Assembly (NCBI RefSeq): GCF_023015805.1
Contig: NZ_JALKBA010000013.1
Location: forward strand, 34,826 to 98,825
DNA: 64,000 nucleotides
Source: Cellulophaga sp. F20128
GTDB lineage: Bacteria > Bacteroidota > Bacteroidia > Flavobacteriales > Flavobacteriaceae
Direction of reading: 5' to 3'
Shown here: piece by piece, positions 26,667 to 34,257 of the stretch
Layout of the letters: each line of letters begins with the position of its first letter
Numbering within the stretch: position 1 is the stretch's first letter
Program-made: the position numbers and the translations under genes
Notes under the pieces: model-generated
What the model saw: only the letters and a program-made list of their open reading frames with translations
The model's database searches: none
Told to the model about the DNA's origin: nothing

Positions 26667-29312
26667 ATGCTTAAAAGAATTGGTTTTTTTGTGATGGCCG
26701 CGCTGGCAATCACTGCTTGTAAAGAGAAAGTAGAATGTATCTCAAGTACCGATATAGTTGTTTACCCAACAGACTCTATCGTTAATGCTTTAAATTGGCC
26801 AGATGATTTGGTTGTTAAAGGTTTTTCTGGTCCAGAATTAAATCCTAGTCCTGCTTGTATGGCCGTTGCTCCAAATGGTGATGTGTTTGTAGGGGTAGAT
26901 ATGATTGGTTCTTTAGGAAAAGAAATGGGGAAAGGCTTTATAAAGAAACTAGTGGATTGTGATCATGATGGTGTTATGGATTCTTATACTGAATTTGTAC
27001 AATTAGACAATCCTAGAGGAATTTTAGCCATAGGAGATCAAGTATATGTATTGCACACCACGTTTTCTGATGAAACCAAAAAAGCCGACAATATGGATTT
27101 GGTGGTTTTTGATGATTTAGACAAAGATGGTATTGCTGATGGACCAGGAAAAGTGTTGATAAAAAACATAAGTAATCCAAAATATTTAAGGGAAAGAGGA
27201 ACAGACCACGCAACCAACGGAATACAAATGGGTATTGACGGATGGATTTATATTGCTGTTGGTGATTTTGGTTTTTACAATGCTACAGACGCAAGTGGAA
27301 AACAAATGACAATGCTAGGTGGTGGTATTGTAAGAGTACGGCCAGATGGTACAGAAATGGAAGAGTATACCCACGGATTGCGTAACATTTATGATGTTGC
27401 TATAGATCCATTTATGAATATTTTTACAAGAGGAAATACCAATGATGGTGGCGGATGGAATATTCGATTTATTCACCAGATTCAATCGGGTGAATATGGA
27501 TATCCTATCTTGTTTAAACATTTTACGGAAGAAACTTTACCAGCCTTAGTTGATGTGGGTGGTGGTTCTGGTACAGGTGCCTTATTTATGAACGATCATA
27601 GATGGCCGGCAAAATACAACAATGTGCCTATGATGGCAGATTGGGGAAGAAGTCATTTATACCTTCATAGGGTTGAAAAAGACGGTCCAAGTTTTACACA
27701 AAAAGAAGAGAAATTTATTCAAATGCCGCAAATAACAGATGTTGATGTTGATGCAGCAGGAGCAATGTATTTAGCTGCTTGGGATGGTGCAGGCTATTCT
27801 GGAAATCCAGATAAAGGTTATGTGGTACGCGTTACTCCAAAAGATTTTGCCTATGAAGCCTTTATTGATGTGCAAGATGCATCAGTAAATACATTGGTAA
27901 ATGAATTAAAGTCTGGAAGTGCAAAAGCGAGATTAAGTGCGCAGTACGAATTGTTACAACGTCCTAAAGAAAAAACAGCTTCTAAGGTGTTAAAATTAGC
28001 AAATGATAAAGATGCTTCTTTAGAAACTCGTACAGCAGCAATTTTTACCTATGCTCAAATTGCGGGAGAAGACGGAATTGAAGGACTTTCTGCTTTGACT
28101 AAAGATACGGCGGTACAAGAATTTGCACTACGCGCAATGGCAGATCGTAAAGGATTAATTAAAAAGGTACCAATGAGCCTTTATGTTGATGGTTTACACT
28201 CTTCATCAGTTCGAGTAAAAGCAGCGTCAATAGTTGGTTTAGGAAGGTTAGAAAATACAGCCGCAGCCAAAGAATTGTTGCAGCTAAAAGTTCCGAGTTC
28301 ATTTGTAGCACCCGTTATTAATACGGAAGGACCTCATGCTACTCCAAACTCAGAAATTGTGCTACCTCATTTGGCAGTTAGAGCATTGGTACAATTAAAT
28401 GCTGTTGATGCTAGTGTGGCAGCATTACAAACAGAACAAAAAGACATAGCCATGTGGGCTATGCGTTATATGCATGATGATAAAGTTGTTGAAGGCTTAA
28501 TGAAAGCTTATGAAAGTACCACGGATGAAGCATTTAAATTAAAAATATTAAATAATTTATCTAGAATTTATTTCAAAGAACAACCGTATGATACCTCTTG
28601 GTGGTGGAGTACACGTCCAGATACTCACGGACCGTATTACAAAACAATGGAATGGGATCAATCTCCTGTAATTCGTTCTTTCCTATTGAATCAATTTAAA
28701 GAGATTGGAAAAGAGAATGAGGAATATTTTGCGGAATTGAATAGTAAATATAGATTAGGTATTGATGCTTTTGGGGAAGTTAAAATTGAGAAACCTAAAG
28801 AAGATATGCCAGTTGTTGATTTTGAAAAGATTAAGAACAAAAAAGGACAAATAGGAGAGTCTTCTATTGAAGATGTAATGCTTGCATTAGGAAAAATAAA
28901 AGGAGATGCAGCAAAAGGAGAAGCTTTATTTGCTAGCCAAGGATGTTTTGCTTGCCATAGCATTACTAAAGATCAGGTAATGAAAGGACCTTTTATGGGG
29001 CAAGTAGGATCTATTCTAAATAGAGAGCAAATTGCGGAATCTATTTTAAAGCCAAATGCATCTATTTCTCAAGGATTTTCAACAGTACAAATAAAAACAA
29101 AGGAAGGTAAAAGTTTCGTTGGATTTGTGACCGAAGAATCTGCTGATGCCTTAACCATTAGAAATATTGTTGGAACAGCAACGTCATTAAAGAAATCTGA
29201 TATTGAAACTAGAAAAGAACTAGAAACATCTATGATGCCTGCAGGTCTTGCCAATTCTTTAAGTTTTGAAGAAATGGCATCTCTAGTAACGTTTTTGCAG
29301 AAGCAAAAATAA
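26667..29312 (+). CDS. Sorbosone-dehydrogenase-like propeller, HEAT repeats and cytochrome c lipoprotein
   Basis: An 881-residue periplasmic lipoprotein (lipobox ITAC, Cys18). Residues ~40-395 look like a quinoprotein-type propeller (GDVFVGVD, HATNGIQMGIDGWIYIAVGD, HGLRNIYDVAIDPFMNIFTR). Residues ~410-620 are alpha-helical HEAT-like repeats (LRAMADRKGL, VKAASIVGLGRL). Residues ~740-881 form a cytochrome c domain with one haem site CFACH (760-764) and Met-bearing AMMPAGL-like segment (TSMMPAGLANSL) for the distal ligand. This architecture is common in Planctomycetes and marine Bacteroidota near carbohydrate loci and is presumed to oxidise sugars, passing electrons to the haem. It is monocistronic with its own promoter and terminator. 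Confidence 0.82.
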   Translation: MLKRIGFFVMAALAITACKEKVECISSTDIVVYPTDSIVNALNWPDDLVVKGFSGPELNPSPACMAVAPNGDVFVGVDMIGSLGKEMGKGFIKKLVDCDHDGVMDSYTEFVQLDNPRGILAIGDQVYVLHTTFSDETKKADNMDLVVFDDLDKDGIADGPGKVLIKNISNPKYLRERGTDHATNGIQMGIDGWIYIAVGDFGFYNATDASGKQMTMLGGGIVRVRPDGTEMEEYTHGLRNIYDVAIDPFMNIFTRGNTNDGGGWNIRFIHQIQSGEYGYPILFKHFTEETLPALVDVGGGSGTGALFMNDHRWPAKYNNVPMMADWGRSHLYLHRVEKDGPSFTQKEEKFIQMPQITDVDVDAAGAMYLAAWDGAGYSGNPDKGYVVRVTPKDFAYEAFIDVQDASVNTLVNELKSGSAKARLSAQYELLQRPKEKTASKVLKLANDKDASLETRTAAIFTYAQIAGEDGIEGLSALTKDTAVQEFALRAMADRKGLIKKVPMSLYVDGLHSSSVRVKAASIVGLGRLENTAAAKELLQLKVPSSFVAPVINTEGPHATPNSEIVLPHLAVRALVQLNAVDASVAALQTEQKDIAMWAMRYMHDDKVVEGLMKAYESTTDEAFKLKILNNLSRIYFKEQPYDTSWWWSTRPDTHGPYYKTMEWDQSPVIRSFLLNQFKEIGKENEEYFAELNSKYRLGIDAFGEVKIEKPKEDMPVVDFEKIKNKKGQIGESSIEDVMLALGKIKGDAAKGEALFASQGCFACHSITKDQVMKGPFMGQVGSILNREQIAESILKPNASISQGFSTVQIKTKEGKSFVGFVTEESADALTIRNIVGTATSLKKSDIETRKELETSMMPAGLANSLSFEEMASLVTFLQKQK

Positions 29313-29336
29313 TATCTAGAAATTCAGGAATTAATA

Positions 29337-29366
29337 AGCCACTCTTTTTTTAGGAGTGGTTTTTTT
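29337..29366 (+). terminator. Rho-independent terminator
   Basis: CCACTC (29339-29344) pairs with GAGTGG (29354-29359), followed by seven T residues; closes the 26667-29312 gene. Confidence 0.85.
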
Positions 29367-29397
29367 ATATAAGCGTTTAAATATTAAAAACCTTTAG

Positions 29398-29405
29398 TAT
29401 CTTTG
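29398..29405 (+). promoter_or_regulatory. Bacteroidota -7 promoter element TATCTTTG for a small RNA
   Basis: A perfect TAnnTTTG element directly after the preceding terminator. The next annotated start is 205 nt downstream, beyond a terminator, so this promoter seems to serve the short transcript at 29412-29505. Confidence 0.65.
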
Positions 29406-29411
29406 TAGGGT

Positions 29412-29505
29412 TGTGTTGTGTCTCAATTAATTTTGAGGCAAAAGTTGAAAACCCAATTAAACGGTTTCAACCAATGAAAGGCTTTCCTATTGGAAGGCTT
29501 TTTTT
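29412..29505 (+). ncRNA. Candidate ~94-nt small RNA with own promoter and terminator
   Basis: Not a family I recognise. A -7 element at 29398-29405 places the 5' end near 29412. Hairpin 1: CTCAA (29422-29426) with TTGAG (29433-29437). Hairpin 2: GTTGAAA (29444-29450) with TTTCAAC (29465-29471). The terminator has AAAGGCTTTCC (29477-29487) paired to GGAAGGCTTTT (29492-29502, two G-U pairs), with T residues to 29505. A weaker alternative pairs CCAAT (29471-29475) with ATTGG (29489-29493). No start codon with a credible frame is present. It could be a free small RNA or an attenuator leader of homogentisate dioxygenase; the ~100 nt and second promoter-like site downstream favour the former. Confidence 0.55.
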
Positions 29506-29547
29506 ATGCCCCTTACATTTCTTGCGATAACCGTTTATTTTGGGCGT

Positions 29548-29585
29548 TATATTTCACTAAAAGTTCTAAATAGTGTACTTTTAGT
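29548..29585 (+). promoter_or_regulatory. Promoter-like TATATTTC overlapping inverted repeat ACTAAAAGT-N12-ACTTTTAGT
   Basis: Perfect 9-bp half-sites at 29556-29564 and 29577-29585, centres 21 bp apart, the spacing of two helical turns. The left half directly follows TATATTTC, one base off the -7 consensus, so a bound protein would cover the transcription start. The start codon of homogentisate dioxygenase is 25 nt further. The regulator is not known. Confidence 0.5.
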
Positions 29586-29609
29586 AAAGATTTATTAGCA
29601 CAAGAAAAT

Positions 29610-30767
29610 ATGCCTTTATATCATACACTAGGAAAAATCCCATCTAAAAGACACACTGTTTTTAAAAAAGAGGATGGCACATTGCACTACGAACAATTGT
29701 TTGGTACCATTGGATTTGACGGGATGTCATCATTAATGTATCATTTGCATAGGCCCACAATGGTGAAAGAGGTGGGGGAGTCTATCGATGTTTCTCCAAA
29801 GGCTGCTGTGTCACATAATATTAAATCTCGGTTGTTAAAAGGGTTCCAAGTTAAACCGGAAGACGATTATTTAGAGAGTAGAAAAACCGTATTGTTTAAC
29901 AATGATGTGCACATTGGATTGGCGGCTCCAAAAAAATCGCTAACCGATTATTTTTATAAGAATGCAGATGCAGATGAATTGCTTTTTGTACATAAAGGTA
30001 CTGGAACTTTAAAAACAATGTTGGGAGAGATTCCGTTTGAATATGGCGATTATATCCTAATTCCTCGCGGAATTATCTATCAAATAGAGTTTGATACAGA
30101 AGATAACCGATTGTTTATTACAGAGTCTTACCACCCTATCTATACCCCAAAAAGATACCGCAATTGGTTTGGCCAGCATTTGGAACATTCCCCTTTTTGT
30201 GAGCGCGATTTTAAATTGCCGCGAAACTTACAGACGCATGATGAAAAAGGTGAATTTTTAATGAAAATTAAAAAGCAGGGACGGTTGCATCAGTTAACCT
30301 ATGGGTCACATCCTTTTGATGTGGTTGGTTGGGACGGTTACAATTATCCATATGTTTTTTCTATACATAATTTTGAGCCCATTACAGGTCGTGTACATCA
30401 ACCGCCACCAGTACATCAAACTTTTGAAACGAGTGCCTTTGTAGTCTGTTCTTTTGTGCCAAGGTTGTACGATTATCACCCAGATTCAATTCCGGCGCCT
30501 TACAACCATTCTAACATAGATTCAGATGAGGTATTGTACTATGTAGACGGAGATTTTATGAGCCGAAACAATATTGACAAAGGTTATATTTCCCTGCATC
30601 CTGCTGGGATTCCACATGGGCCGCACCCAGGAACCTATGAGGCTAGTATTGGAAAAACAAAAACGGAGGAACTAGCGGTAATGGTAGACACCTTTAAACC
30701 ATTACAAGTTACCCAATATGCCTTAGATATTGACGATGGAAAGTATTACCAGAGTTGGATGGAATAG
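29610..30767 (+). CDS. hmgA: Homogentisate 1,2-dioxygenase
   Basis: A 385-residue non-haem iron dioxygenase that opens the ring of homogentisate in tyrosine and phenylalanine breakdown, cytoplasmic. The start MPLYHTLGKIPSKRHTVFKK, the cupin-like LFVHKGTGTLKTMLGEIPF (~130-150), WDGYNYPYVFSIHNFEPITG (~240-260) and HPAGIPHGPHPGTYE (~330-345) are family signatures, the His-rich end segments supplying iron ligands. Length is typical of the short bacterial form (~385) rather than ~440. Maleylacetoacetate isomerase and fumarylacetoacetase are not in the window. It converges with hutG across a 12-nt gap. An inverted repeat just upstream suggests repressor control. Confidence 0.95.
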   Translation: MPLYHTLGKIPSKRHTVFKKEDGTLHYEQLFGTIGFDGMSSLMYHLHRPTMVKEVGESIDVSPKAAVSHNIKSRLLKGFQVKPEDDYLESRKTVLFNNDVHIGLAAPKKSLTDYFYKNADADELLFVHKGTGTLKTMLGEIPFEYGDYILIPRGIIYQIEFDTEDNRLFITESYHPIYTPKRYRNWFGQHLEHSPFCERDFKLPRNLQTHDEKGEFLMKIKKQGRLHQLTYGSHPFDVVGWDGYNYPYVFSIHNFEPITGRVHQPPPVHQTFETSAFVVCSFVPRLYDYHPDSIPAPYNHSNIDSDEVLYYVDGDFMSRNNIDKGYISLHPAGIPHGPHPGTYEASIGKTKTEELAVMVDTFKPLQVTQYALDIDDGKYYQSWME

Positions 30768-30778
30768 GGAGTCCCCTT

Positions 30779-31726
30779 TTAAATGGAATGCATAATATAA
30801 TGCGTTAGAGAGGCTGCTAACTTTGCCGTTTGTTTGTCCTGATCGTAGGTTGGATTCATCTCTGCGATGTCTACACTAATTAGTTTCCCAGAATGGATAA
30901 TCGTTTCCAAACACGCTAAAACAATGTCGGGTGAAAAACCCATAGGCGAAGGGGCGCTAACACCCGGGGCATAGGCTGAAGAAAATCCGTCTAAATCTAT
31001 GGTGGTGTATATGTAATCTACCCTGTGTATAAACTCAGATATTTGGTTTTGAATATTTTTTAAATGTTGCCCGTTAAATTTTTCATTCCTGATATAATGC
31101 ACTCCTAACTCCTTGGCAGTTTTAAAAAGTTCGCGGTCATTGGCATCTTCCCGAATTCCTAAGACTAAATATTGAAAATTAGTGTTGCTTGTTTTACAAT
31201 CGTGGGCGATTTGAAAAAATGGCGTACCCGAATTGTTGCCGTTGGCATTAGAGCGTAGATCAAAATGGGCATCAAAATTAAGTATACCAATGGTTTTGGT
31301 TGTACCCAAATAGTTTTTAATACCGTTATAATGCCCGTAAGCCATATCGTGCCCCCCACCAAAAACAATTGGGAAAGCATTTTTTTGTAACAGAGTTGTT
31401 ATTGTATGCGCTAAAGTTTCTTGTGCTTCTTCCATAGCCGTATCTATGCACTCTACAATACCTATATCCGATACTTGGGTTTCCTGTGGTAAGTGATTGG
31501 GCATTTTTGATAACTGCCCTTTAATGGCATCTGGTCCCATTAGGGCACCAACCCTACCTTGATTTCGTTTTACACCTTCGTCGCAAGCATAACTTAACAG
31601 GGCAATTGTACTGTTCATCACATGTGGTAAAGTGGCTGTGCAACTAATTTTTTCGTGTAGATACAGTTGTTGCTCAGACTGTCTTCCTTGCCATAGGGTT
31701 GGATTGGGTTCCTTTAGATTACTCAT
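30779..31726 (-). CDS. hutG: Formimidoylglutamase (arginase/agmatinase fold)
   Basis: About 315 residues of the ureohydrolase superfamily; HutG hydrolyses N-formimidoyl-glutamate to glutamate and formamide, the last step of histidine breakdown. Manganese-ligand motifs are intact: FGGGHDMAYGH, LNFDAHFDLR and YTTIDLDGFSSAYAPGVSAP. The start MSNLKEPNPTLWQGRQS at 31726 is chosen because a -7 element at 31745-31752 would cut an upstream start at 31747. It lies 9 kb from hutU and the rest of the hut genes, alone on the - strand. Agmatinase is the alternative, but the WQGR start and hut genes nearby favour HutG. Confidence 0.85.
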   Translation of the reverse strand: MSNLKEPNPTLWQGRQSEQQLYLHEKISCTATLPHVMNSTIALLSYACDEGVKRNQGRVGALMGPDAIKGQLSKMPNHLPQETQVSDIGIVECIDTAMEEAQETLAHTITTLLQKNAFPIVFGGGHDMAYGHYNGIKNYLGTTKTIGILNFDAHFDLRSNANGNNSGTPFFQIAHDCKTSNTNFQYLVLGIREDANDRELFKTAKELGVHYIRNEKFNGQHLKNIQNQISEFIHRVDYIYTTIDLDGFSSAYAPGVSAPSPMGFSPDIVLACLETIIHSGKLISVDIAEMNPTYDQDKQTAKLAASLTHYIMHSI

Positions 31727-31744
31727 AACAGAAGTGTATACTAA

Positions 31745-31752
31745 CAAAAATA
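31745..31752 (-). promoter_or_regulatory. -7 promoter element TATTTTTG for hutG
   Basis: TAnnTTTG on the - strand, 18 nt before the ATG at 31726; decides against the upstream start at 31747. Confidence 0.5.
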
Positions 31753-31885
31753 GGTAGTTCCTTTAATATCCCACTGTAGTTTATAGTTAAAAATATAAAT
31801 ACGTTTCAAACCGTCCTATTTTAGTTTAAAACTTTTAATTTAGTCAAGCTAAATCATAGGATTATTAATCTAGCAATAGCTCTAA

Positions 31886-32638
31886 ATGAAGTGTAAAATT
31901 TTACTACTGTTACTCTTATTGCTTTTTACAATTAGTTGTAAACAAAAAGCAGAAAAAGGTGCGCTTTTGGTGTATTGTGCTGCTGTTGTAAAACCTGTAC
32001 TTGAGGAAATTAGTCGGGATTACTATGCAGAAAAAGGGGTGCAAATAGATGTGCAGTATGGTGGTTCTGGCACTTTGTTAGCCAATATGAGAGTTTCTGG
32101 TAAGGGCGATTTGTATATCCCCGCAGATGGGAGCTATATAGAAGAAGCACTCAGTTTTGGGTTAATAACAGAAAGTAAAGCCTTAGTCCCAATTACACCT
32201 GTAATAGCTGTTGCAAAAGGGAACCCTAAGGCAATTAAATCCCTGGACGATTTATACAATAGCTCCTATAAATTAGGCATTGCAAACCCAGATGCTGCCT
32301 CCATTGGAAGACTTACAAAACAAATGTTTGTGCAAAATGGCACTTGGAATGCGATAAAGTCCAATGTGTATGTGCAAATGCCAACCGTCTCCGATGTTGC
32401 CAATGCAATTAAGCTTAAAACCATAGATGTAGGGGTAGTTTGGAATGTTACTGTGCATCAATATCAAGAATTGGAAGTAGTGCCCATTGACTATTTTACT
32501 TTGTTTACAAAGTATGTGTCAGCTGGAGTTTTAAAATCTTCAGCCCAACCCGAAGAAGCTAGTCGATTTTTAGCCTATTTATCAACAAGAGATAAAAGCG
32601 CAAAAACCTTTAAAAAGTATGGATATCCAGTATATTAG
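31886..32638 (+). CDS. modA: Molybdate ABC transporter substrate-binding lipoprotein
   Basis: A 250-residue periplasmic binding protein with lipobox TISC (Cys18), suggesting it is anchored in the membrane. Family features are LLVYCAAVVKPVLEEI near the start, the oxyanion-binding YGGSGTLLANM (~53-63), KGDLYIPADGSYI and PDAASIGRLTKQMF (~135-150). The next genes are a ModB-type permease and ModC ATPase, so the operon imports molybdate, or tungstate. Its stop (TAG, 32636) lies in the same frame as the modB reading frame that follows. No molybdenum cofactor genes are nearby. Confidence 0.9.
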   Translation: MKCKILLLLLLLLFTISCKQKAEKGALLVYCAAVVKPVLEEISRDYYAEKGVQIDVQYGGSGTLLANMRVSGKGDLYIPADGSYIEEALSFGLITESKALVPITPVIAVAKGNPKAIKSLDDLYNSSYKLGIANPDAASIGRLTKQMFVQNGTWNAIKSNVYVQMPTVSDVANAIKLKTIDVGVVWNVTVHQYQELEVVPIDYFTLFTKYVSAGVLKSSAQPEEASRFLAYLSTRDKSAKTFKKYGYPVY

Positions 32639-32719
32639 CAAGGCGTAAAAGAAGGAGTTATCAATAAAGAAAAGCAACATATAGAGCGTCACAAGGTAAA
32701 ATCTAACGTACCATTTTAT

Positions 32720-33481
32720 TTGGTAATGGGGGTAATTGGTTCTACCTATATTGTATTGATCATAGCTATGATTTTAGCAGATTTTGCCTATACAAGCCCG
32801 GGCCATATTATTGAGGCCCTGGGAAGTAAAGAAATTCAATATGCTATTAAATTAAGCCTAATAACGGCTACCATTACTATGGTATTGAGTGTGCTTGTAG
32901 CCATTCCTATTGGGTATTTTATGGCCCGTTTTCAGTTCCGATTAAAAAAATTCATTGATGCTATTATAGACATACCTATTGTACTGCCCCCCTTAGTTAT
33001 AGGTTTAAGTTTGTTGATCCTTTTTCAGACAGGACCGGGTAGGCTCATAGAAAGTTATGTAGGGGTTACCTATACGGTTTATGCTGTAGTGCTGGCCCAG
33101 TTTATGGTGGCCTGTGCGTTTGCAGTCCGTACCATGTATGTGACCTTTGCTCAAATTAATAGTAGACAAGAACAGGTGGCTTTAACCCTAGGGTGTAATG
33201 AAAAGCAATCCTTTTTTTATGTGTTGTTACCACAAGCTAAAAACGGAATCCTAACAGCGGCTTCTTTGGCTTGGGCAAGGGCATTGGGAGAATTTGGGCC
33301 TATTTTAATTTTTGCTGGGGCAACCAGAATGCGAACAGAGGTGTTACCGACAACCATTTTTTTAGAAATGTCGGTCGGGAATATTGAGGCAGCGATAGCT
33401 GTTTCCTTACTGATGATCGCTTCAGGTTTTGCGGTATTATTGATTGTACGCATGTTTGGGAATCAAAAAACAGCCTTGTAA
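32720..33481 (+). CDS. modB: Molybdate ABC transporter permease, uncertain start
   Basis: About 253 residues of a BPD-type inner-membrane permease with five to six TM segments and the cytoplasmic EAA-like loop (VALTLGCNEKQSFFYVLLPQAKNGI ... ARALGEFGP, shortened here). The only standard start codons are TTG 32720 and ATG 32726, both at the edge of the first TM segment. Codons upstream in the same frame stay open to the modA TAG at 32636 and read like a natural ModB N-terminus (KVKSNVPFYLVMGVIG), but contain no ATG, GTG or TTG. An ATG at 32619 overlaps modA but is in another frame and stops at 32646-32648. The real start is unclear. Confidence 0.85.
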   Translation: MVMGVIGSTYIVLIIAMILADFAYTSPGHIIEALGSKEIQYAIKLSLITATITMVLSVLVAIPIGYFMARFQFRLKKFIDAIIDIPIVLPPLVIGLSLLILFQTGPGRLIESYVGVTYTVYAVVLAQFMVACAFAVRTMYVTFAQINSRQEQVALTLGCNEKQSFFYVLLPQAKNGILTAASLAWARALGEFGPILIFAGATRMRTEVLPTTIFLEMSVGNIEAAIAVSLLMIASGFAVLLIVRMFGNQKTAL

Positions 33482-33483
33482 GT

Positions 33484-34125
33484 ATGATTGAATGTATAAA
33501 CGTATGTATAGAGCAAGACAACTTTTTATTAGAAAATATTAGTGTTGCCATAGAAAAAGAAACCTATGTTGTGCTAATGGGAAAAACAGGCAGTGGTAAA
33601 ACAACGTTATTGGAGGCTATTTGTGGGTTGCGCAAAATTAAAGGGGGACAAATATTGTTAGATAAAATGGATATTTCTAAGCTGTCTCCTGGACAGCGAG
33701 GAATAGGGTATGTACCCCAAGATGGCGCCTTGTTTACAACAATGACTGTGGCCCAAAATATAGGTTTTGCTTTAAAAATAAGAAAATGGTCACCGCGTCA
33801 AATTGATGTGCGTGTTAAGGAATTGGCGGCTATTTTAGAGATTAATCATTTATTAGAACGTGGCGTTCAAAATTTAAGTGGAGGTGAAAAACAACGGGTT
33901 GCATTAGGACGTGCCTTAAGTTTTTATCCAAAATTTTTATGTTTGGATGAGCCACTAAGTGCACTGGATGATTCAAGCAAGGCTAGGATGTATAATTTGT
34001 TACTCCACTTAAAGAAAAGTTTAAAGCTTACGATACTTCACGTTTCTCATTCTAAATTTGAAGCAGATAAACTAGCAGATAGAATTCTGCAACTACATGG
34101 GGGTGAAGTTGTTGAGCTGAGTTAA
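33484..34125 (+). CDS. modC: Molybdate ABC transporter ATP-binding protein, short form
   Basis: A 213-residue ABC ATPase. Walker A GKTGSGKTT (~33-41), signature LSGGEKQRVALGRAL (~130-144), Walker B FLCLDEPLSALD (~150-161) and switch His in ILHVSHSK are intact. It ends after the ATPase domain; the C-terminal TOBE/MOP molybdate-binding domain of classical ~350-residue ModC is absent. It starts 3 nt after the modB stop. The ModC role rests on the modA and modB neighbours. Confidence 0.88.
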   Translation: MIECINVCIEQDNFLLENISVAIEKETYVVLMGKTGSGKTTLLEAICGLRKIKGGQILLDKMDISKLSPGQRGIGYVPQDGALFTTMTVAQNIGFALKIRKWSPRQIDVRVKELAAILEINHLLERGVQNLSGGEKQRVALGRALSFYPKFLCLDEPLSALDDSSKARMYNLLLHLKKSLKLTILHVSHSKFEADKLADRILQLHGGEVVELS

Positions 34126-34213
34126 ATTTTTATTCCTAACAGTGCCACTAGTCCCCATTATTTTCTTTGTTGAAATAAATTCAAAAATAATTTCTTCTTT
34201 TCAAGAAGGATTT

Positions 34214-34221
34214 TATATTTG
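34214..34221 (+). promoter_or_regulatory. -7 promoter element TATATTTG upstream of TonB receptor
   Basis: Perfect TAnnTTTG, 36 nt before the start at 34258, preceded by a CTTCTTTTCAAGAAG dyad (34195-34209) that could be an operator. Confidence 0.6.
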
Positions 34222-34257
34222 CATCTTATTTTTAACGAATCTAAATAAACATAAAGA

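Noticed and set aside
26667..29312. Stand-alone cytochrome c oxidase subunit
   Set aside because: Only one CxxCH, at the C-terminus of a propeller/HEAT protein, and no copper-site motifs.
29412..29505. Known riboswitch upstream of hmgA
   Set aside because: No conserved core of the SAM, cobalamin, TPP, preQ1 or glycine classes was recognised; kept only as an unassigned RNA.
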